This document shows positions 63,838 through 64,000 of a DNA stretch of 64,000 nt, piece by piece (position 1 is the first letter of the stretch; each line of letters opens with the position of its first letter). The stretch is from Neobacillus mesonae. GTDB taxonomy: Bacteria; Bacillota; Bacilli; Bacillales; Cytobacillaceae. The notes beneath the pieces are model-generated. The model was not told the origin of the DNA. It did no database searches and saw nothing but the letters and a program-made list of their open reading frames with translations. Where the stretch lies: contig NZ_JAMBNQ010000007.1 of NCBI RefSeq assembly GCF_023715155.1, positions 62,001-126,000 on the forward strand, given 5' to 3'. A program made the translations under genes and the position numbers.

Positions 63838-64000
63838 ACGTTGGATGATCAAGGTTCCCGCAAGTACTGCGAACCTTGGTCCTGGATTTGACTCCATAGG
63901 CCTGGCACTTAATTTATATTTGACATTAGATGTTGAAAAAAGTGACCAGTGGGAGTTTGTTTCCTCCAATCAAGAACTGACAGACCTGCCAAATGGAGAA
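63824..64000 (+). CDS. thrB: Homoserine kinase, N-terminal part
   Basis: Starts at ATG 63824 within the end of thrC behind CGAGGGG and runs off the window after 59 codons. [28 protein letters not shown] is the N-terminal GHMP-kinase signature of ThrB. Phosphorylates homoserine, giving the substrate of ThrC; hom-thrC-thrB is the standard Bacillus order. Confidence 0.95.
   Translation, partial: MPQNKRWMIKVPASTANLGPGFDSIGLALNLYLTLDVEKSDQWEFVSSNQELTDLPNGE

Overview
The window is low-GC Gram-positive DNA with strong AGGAGG-type ribosome binding sites, frequent TTG/GTG starts and a gene content (eps-type exopolysaccharide operon with an EAR element, SinR/SinI homologues, bdbDC, ykuE, DUF421, T-box serA, hom-thrC-thrB) typical of a Bacillaceae member (Bacillus or a close relative). 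Species cannot be told from the sequence.

Region 1 (1-22989) is one long + strand exopolysaccharide operon that enters from the left. It starts with the end of a chain-length modulator and a BY-kinase-like partner, then an EAR antitermination RNA with a perfect hairpin terminator directly behind it. Next come epsC, a galU remnant, epsD, two epsF-like glycosyltransferases, epsG, galE, epsL-epsM-epsN (bacillosamine-type sugar), a SinR-like regulator, a TagF-like/TagD pair that could add glycerol phosphate, a pyruvyltransferase, more glycosyltransferases and a flippase. Region 2 (23000-29220) is worn DNA: a broken and an intact acyltransferase, an ABC exporter, a paeninodin-type lasso peptide precursor and a decayed lasso-peptide (HPr-kinase-like) kinase.

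Region 3 (29271-47730) is an acyl-CoA catabolic island. A 4-hydroxybutyryl-CoA dehydratase-like enzyme and an SDR lie divergent from a long + strand set: acyl-CoA dehydrogenase, acyl-CoA ligase, a complete Liv-type ABC importer, VOC protein, two SDRs, TetR regulator, two crotonase-fold proteins, iron alcohol dehydrogenase and methylmalonate-semialdehyde dehydrogenase. A palindrome behind the first promoter is a candidate TetR operator. The likely substrate is an imported carboxylic acid activated to a CoA thioester; its identity is open.

Region 4 (47731-64000) is mostly housekeeping: ykuE, DUF421, lactonase, bdbD-bdbC, a nucleobase permease, a LysM/SleB-type hydrolase, a frameshifted succinate-semialdehyde dehydrogenase, a HAD hydrolase, T-box-controlled serA, and hom-thrC-thrB leaving on the right. 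Two things stand out. A c-di-GMP-I riboswitch precedes a 38-codon SinI-like antirepressor gene (48949-49175, minus strand), which would link c-di-GMP to the Sin switch that normally governs eps genes. A 16-copy 51-bp tandem array (58092-58906) sits inside a second, 52-bp repeat family.

All calls rest on reading motifs and context by eye; no database search was run.
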